Positions 18,484 through 20,938 of a DNA stretch of 20,938 nucleotides are shown in pieces. Location: NCBI GenBank assembly GCA_030267965.1, contig BRYA01000666.1, forward strand, positions 7,400-28,337, given 5' to 3'. Source of the DNA: Triparma columacea. Its lineage: Eukaryota > Sar > Bolidophyceae > Parmales > Triparmaceae. Made by a program: the position numbers and the translations under genes. How positions within the stretch are numbered: position 1 is the stretch's first letter; every line of letters starts with the position of its first letter. The notes below the pieces were generated by a model, which made no database searches, was not told the DNA's origin, and saw only the letters and a list, made by a program, of their open reading frames with translations.

Positions 18484-19188
18484 GTTTGCCCGTGTCGGAG
18501 GGCTATTTTGACGAGGTGTGTAAGGCTGCGGGGTGGAGATGGGGGGGGGTTCATGGACAGTATCGAGATAAGCGCAAGCCTTGTGGTAAACTCGACGCAT
18601 CGTTTTCATTGAAATTGCTTTATTCATTTCTCCTCTCCACCGCGCATCTTGAAATCTCTCGTGGCCTCTCCGTCCATTCAAAAAGGAGGCGCAGTGGATT
18701 ATGTGTTTCTTCTTCTTTGACTTTTTCAACCTTGGATTTTTGTTGGATCTTTATTGGCCAAAAATTGGTCGTGTGTCGTCACTGTATTTCTAGCCTAAAA
18801 ATTATCCATGTAAGCCTCAAAGCGGTCTTCATATCAGTCATGTCGGATTTCTCTATCTTGAGTCATCATTTGTGACGTATTTTTCTGTCATGTGTCTCTA
18901 TTTTGTTGTTATATGAAAGCAAATGGAAACTTATCGCTCGACCTTTCCAAAAATATTTATTTTTGCCTGTAGTTTGGTCTGTTGTAGGTCCAAACAGCCC
19001 CTATATGACGTATTATAGAATCAATGGTCACTTATATTCTCCGTTTACCCTTTCTACTGCCCATAACCCTCATTTGATTGCTTGCTTTGTTCTCGTCGTC
19101 TCAATAAAGGAGATTGTCAGTAAATTTTCCTCCTCCTTACCCACTTCGCTCACTTCGTCGTCTTTCCACAGACTAGTTATATTCTCCT
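18484..19188 (+). other. Spacer between copies, with upstream region of copy B from 18810
   Basis: The first 120 bases (18484 to about 18600) look coding in one frame (EGYFDEVCKAAGWRWGG, then Arg/Lys-rich with one Cys) and may be the former C-terminus of copy A (see findings). The interval 18600-18809 is AT-rich with no clear gene. From 18810 the sequence is the duplicated upstream region of copy B, matching 15941-16327. I see no independent gene in this stretch. Confidence 0.5.
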
Positions 19189-20938
19189 ATGATCTTTGGA
19201 CGCCTCTTACTTGTCCTGTATGCTCTCTGCATGCTCCATTTCTCAGATGCCAAGAAGGCTGCTAAGGGTGGCAAGAAGGCTAAGGGTGGCAAGAAGGCTA
19301 AGGGTGGCAAGAAGGCTAAGGGTAGAACTTGTGACATCTGCGCCTTCGACCCGCTTGACCCCGTGAGCTCCAGTACCTGCTTATTCTTACCTGCTTATTG
19401 TTACGACCAAGGCACGTGCTTCGAGGACCGCTGCGACTTCTGTGGTGTCAGGTGAGCGATGAGTGAAGTGACTGCTCCTGTCCTGTTCTATTTCTCACCT
19501 TTCTCCACTGTCGCTTTCCGTTGCTTGCGATCGCAGTGCTGATGAACGCAAGGATTACTTTTGCACTCCACCTCAGGAGATCGACAGTATTCATACGCCA
19601 GAAGCGTCTTTCATCCGTGAAAAAGACAAAGCCAAATGCACACAGTGCTGCAGTGGAAAGGTCTCCTCGGTACGCTTTGAAGTCACGAAAACCGGGGAGT
19701 ACTCTATCGACTCACAGTATCCAGATGCTTGGTTCGTTGAATGCACCGTTCTTGCAGACCTTCTCAACGGTGATGACACATCGCTCAGAACTGAGGTTTT
19801 TCGTCAACGTTCCCTTGAGAAGGGTGACTCTATGTGCATCGCTCCTGTCAAGGACATTATTGAGTCCGGGGCCACGACGACAGCCACCTTGGACGTCGAC
19901 GCATGCACCGGTGGACCTTCCGATGGCCTCAAATCTGTCTTTAATGGCAACGACGTGGTGATCAACAGCGCTGCCTTTCCTTCAGAATCAGCCAGGTTTC
20001 ATATCTCCTGCTCTCAGACTGTCAACGTGGGCACTTGCATGGTGGGCTTTTCCGATACCTCGCCCCAGGTAAGAGAAGGCGAATGAGGAGAGGAGCGTTA
20101 GGAGCGTTAGGAGCGTTAGGAGCGTTGGGAGCGTAAGGAGCTTTAAGAGCGTTGGGAGCGTAAGGAGCTTTAAGAGCGTAAGGAGCGTTAGGAGCGTTAG
20201 GAAAAGTGCACTCCCCCCCCCCCCCTCCCCCTTCTCCTTCTCCCCACTTTACTAATCCCATCACCCCAACGCACTGCAGCTTCCTCCACCTAAAGGGGGA
20301 TCGTGTGACCCGTACCCTTCTGTTTATGACGGCTCGTCCACAGGATACTGGTCCGAAGCTACTGCTAAATACTGCAACGGAGACAACGAAGGATGTTTCC
20401 GTGGCACATTCAGGGAGTGCGACTGTGACTGTGGCGGTACTACTCCTTCGCCAACGCCGAGCCCGACGGATGCACCTACGCCTTTCGCTACTGACCCACC
20501 TACTGAGGCGCCTACGCCATCCCCAAGCAAAGTGTATCCTTCCCCAACGCCGAGTCCAACACCTTCGCCAACACCGAGCCCAACAGATGCACCTACGCCA
20601 TGCGCTACTGATCCACCTGCTGAGGCGCCTACGCCATCCCCAAGCAAAGTGTATCCTTCCCCAACGCCGAGCCCAACAGATGCACCTACGCCTTGCGCTA
20701 CCGACCCACCCACTGATGCACCTACGCCTTGCGCTACCGACCCACCTACTGATGCACCTACGCCTTGCGCTACCGACCCACCTACTGATTCACCTACGCC
20801 TTCGCCGACGCCGAGCCCGACGCATTCACCTACCAAGGTTGCTCCTTCCCCAACGCCGAGCCCAACAGATGCACCTACGCCTTGCGCTACCGATCCACCT
20901 ACTGATGCACCTACGCCTTCTCCAACACCGAGCCCAAC
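19189..20938 (+). CDS. Secreted Cys-rich protein with Pro/Thr stalk, copy B, 3' end outside window
   Basis: Exons 19189-19451, 19537-20068 and 20280 to beyond 20938 are in frame; 484 codons are visible and no stop is reached. The signal peptide is identical to copy A at the nucleotide level. The linker is expanded into three KKAKGG units (18 nt each) where copy A has GGSSKGSS, making a strongly basic patch after the signal cleavage site. All cysteines of the first two modules are conserved. One Cys in the CDCGGC motif and one in the first stalk unit (TPFATDPP) are lost. Exons 1 and 2 and the start of exon 3 differ from copy A at 32 codons by amino-acid replacement and at only about one by a silent change. 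The stalk uses a spacer [15 protein letters not shown] not found in copy A. Role as for copy A: inferred extracellular; no family assigned with confidence. Confidence 0.85.
20093..20200 (+). repeat. 9-nt VNTR in intron 2 of copy B
   Basis: Twelve perfect-length units of GAGCGTWAG and variants occupy the same position in intron 2 (20069-20279) as in copy A. They are followed by 13 C (20213-20225) and a pyrimidine tract before CTGCAG. The order GAGCGTTGG, GAGCGTAAG, GAGCTTTAA occurs twice in a row, so a 27-nt higher-order unit has duplicated in this copy. Confidence 0.92.
20434..20938 (+). repeat. Coding Pro/Thr repeat array, copy B (continues past edge)
   Basis: The array uses the same [12 protein letters not shown] and SPTPSPT vocabulary as copy A. 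It has its own 102-111 nt block containing [13 protein letters not shown], repeated twice (20506-20560 and 20626-20680). Three nearly identical [12 protein letters not shown] units follow (20680-20790), showing recent local expansion. It is still open at the window end. Confidence 0.9.

Larger units (their letters stand above)
18810..20938 (+). repeat. Tandem duplication unit B, cut by window edge
   Basis: This is the second copy of the unit described at 15941. Differences from unit A are point changes, a 3-nt insertion in exon 2, a 9-nt-class deletion in intron 1, an expanded Lys/Gly linker, and different VNTR and stalk repeat numbers. Confidence 0.85.

Noticed and set aside
1..20938. tRNA, rRNA or snRNA genes
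   Set aside because: No cloverleaf, rRNA core or snRNA-like motif was recognised on either strand by eye; a covariance-model search was not possible.

Overview
The window is nuclear DNA of a photosynthetic stramenopile (ochrophyte alga). The evidence is a fucoxanthin-chlorophyll a/c light-harvesting gene whose N-terminus is a signal peptide ending in an ASAFAP-like plastid-import motif (ATA|FSP), spliceosomal introns in most genes, and alternating short genes. The exact lineage cannot be fixed from sequence alone; a bolidophyte/parmalean, pelagophyte or diatom relative would all fit. At least 19 introns can be placed. Among 18 with a confidently placed donor, 15 begin GTGAG and 3 GTAAG, and several carry a CTAAC branch point. 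Many introns are purine/G-rich in the 5' half and pyrimidine/C-rich in the 3' half.

Layout, left to right: (1) the 5' part of an unrecognised gene leaving the left edge (minus, <1-733); (2) a 4-exon MFS transporter of the metabolite:H+ symporter type (minus, 1427-3421); (3) a single-exon von Willebrand A domain protein (plus, 4129-5667); (4) a small uncharacterised protein, possibly LYR-like (minus, 5768-6379); (5) a two-exon double-hotdog plus START acyl-CoA thioesterase (minus, 6398-8542); (6) a 4-exon WD40 protein, head-to-head with the thioesterase (plus, 8723-10813); (7) the 4-exon FCP light-harvesting gene (minus, 10956-12277); (8) a 5-exon NOL10/Enp2 ribosome-biogenesis factor, head-to-head with FCP (plus, 12943-15786); (9) a tandem pair of secreted Cys-rich proteins with a Pro/Thr-rich stalk (plus, 16328-18405 and 19189 to beyond the right edge).

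Genes 2-8 are ordinary single-copy housekeeping, photosynthesis or transport genes with no shared pathway; they are linked only by divergent or convergent spacing. The unusual part is the right-hand 5 kb. Two paralogues, duplicated with their upstream region (offset about 2.86 kb), differ in their folded modules at 32 amino-acid positions but at only about one synonymous site, while every module cysteine is kept. That pattern points to diversifying selection on a secreted surface or matrix protein. Copy A also has a 16-nt minisatellite whose first two bases complete its stop codon. Removing exactly that array would join the frame to a further coding-looking stretch.
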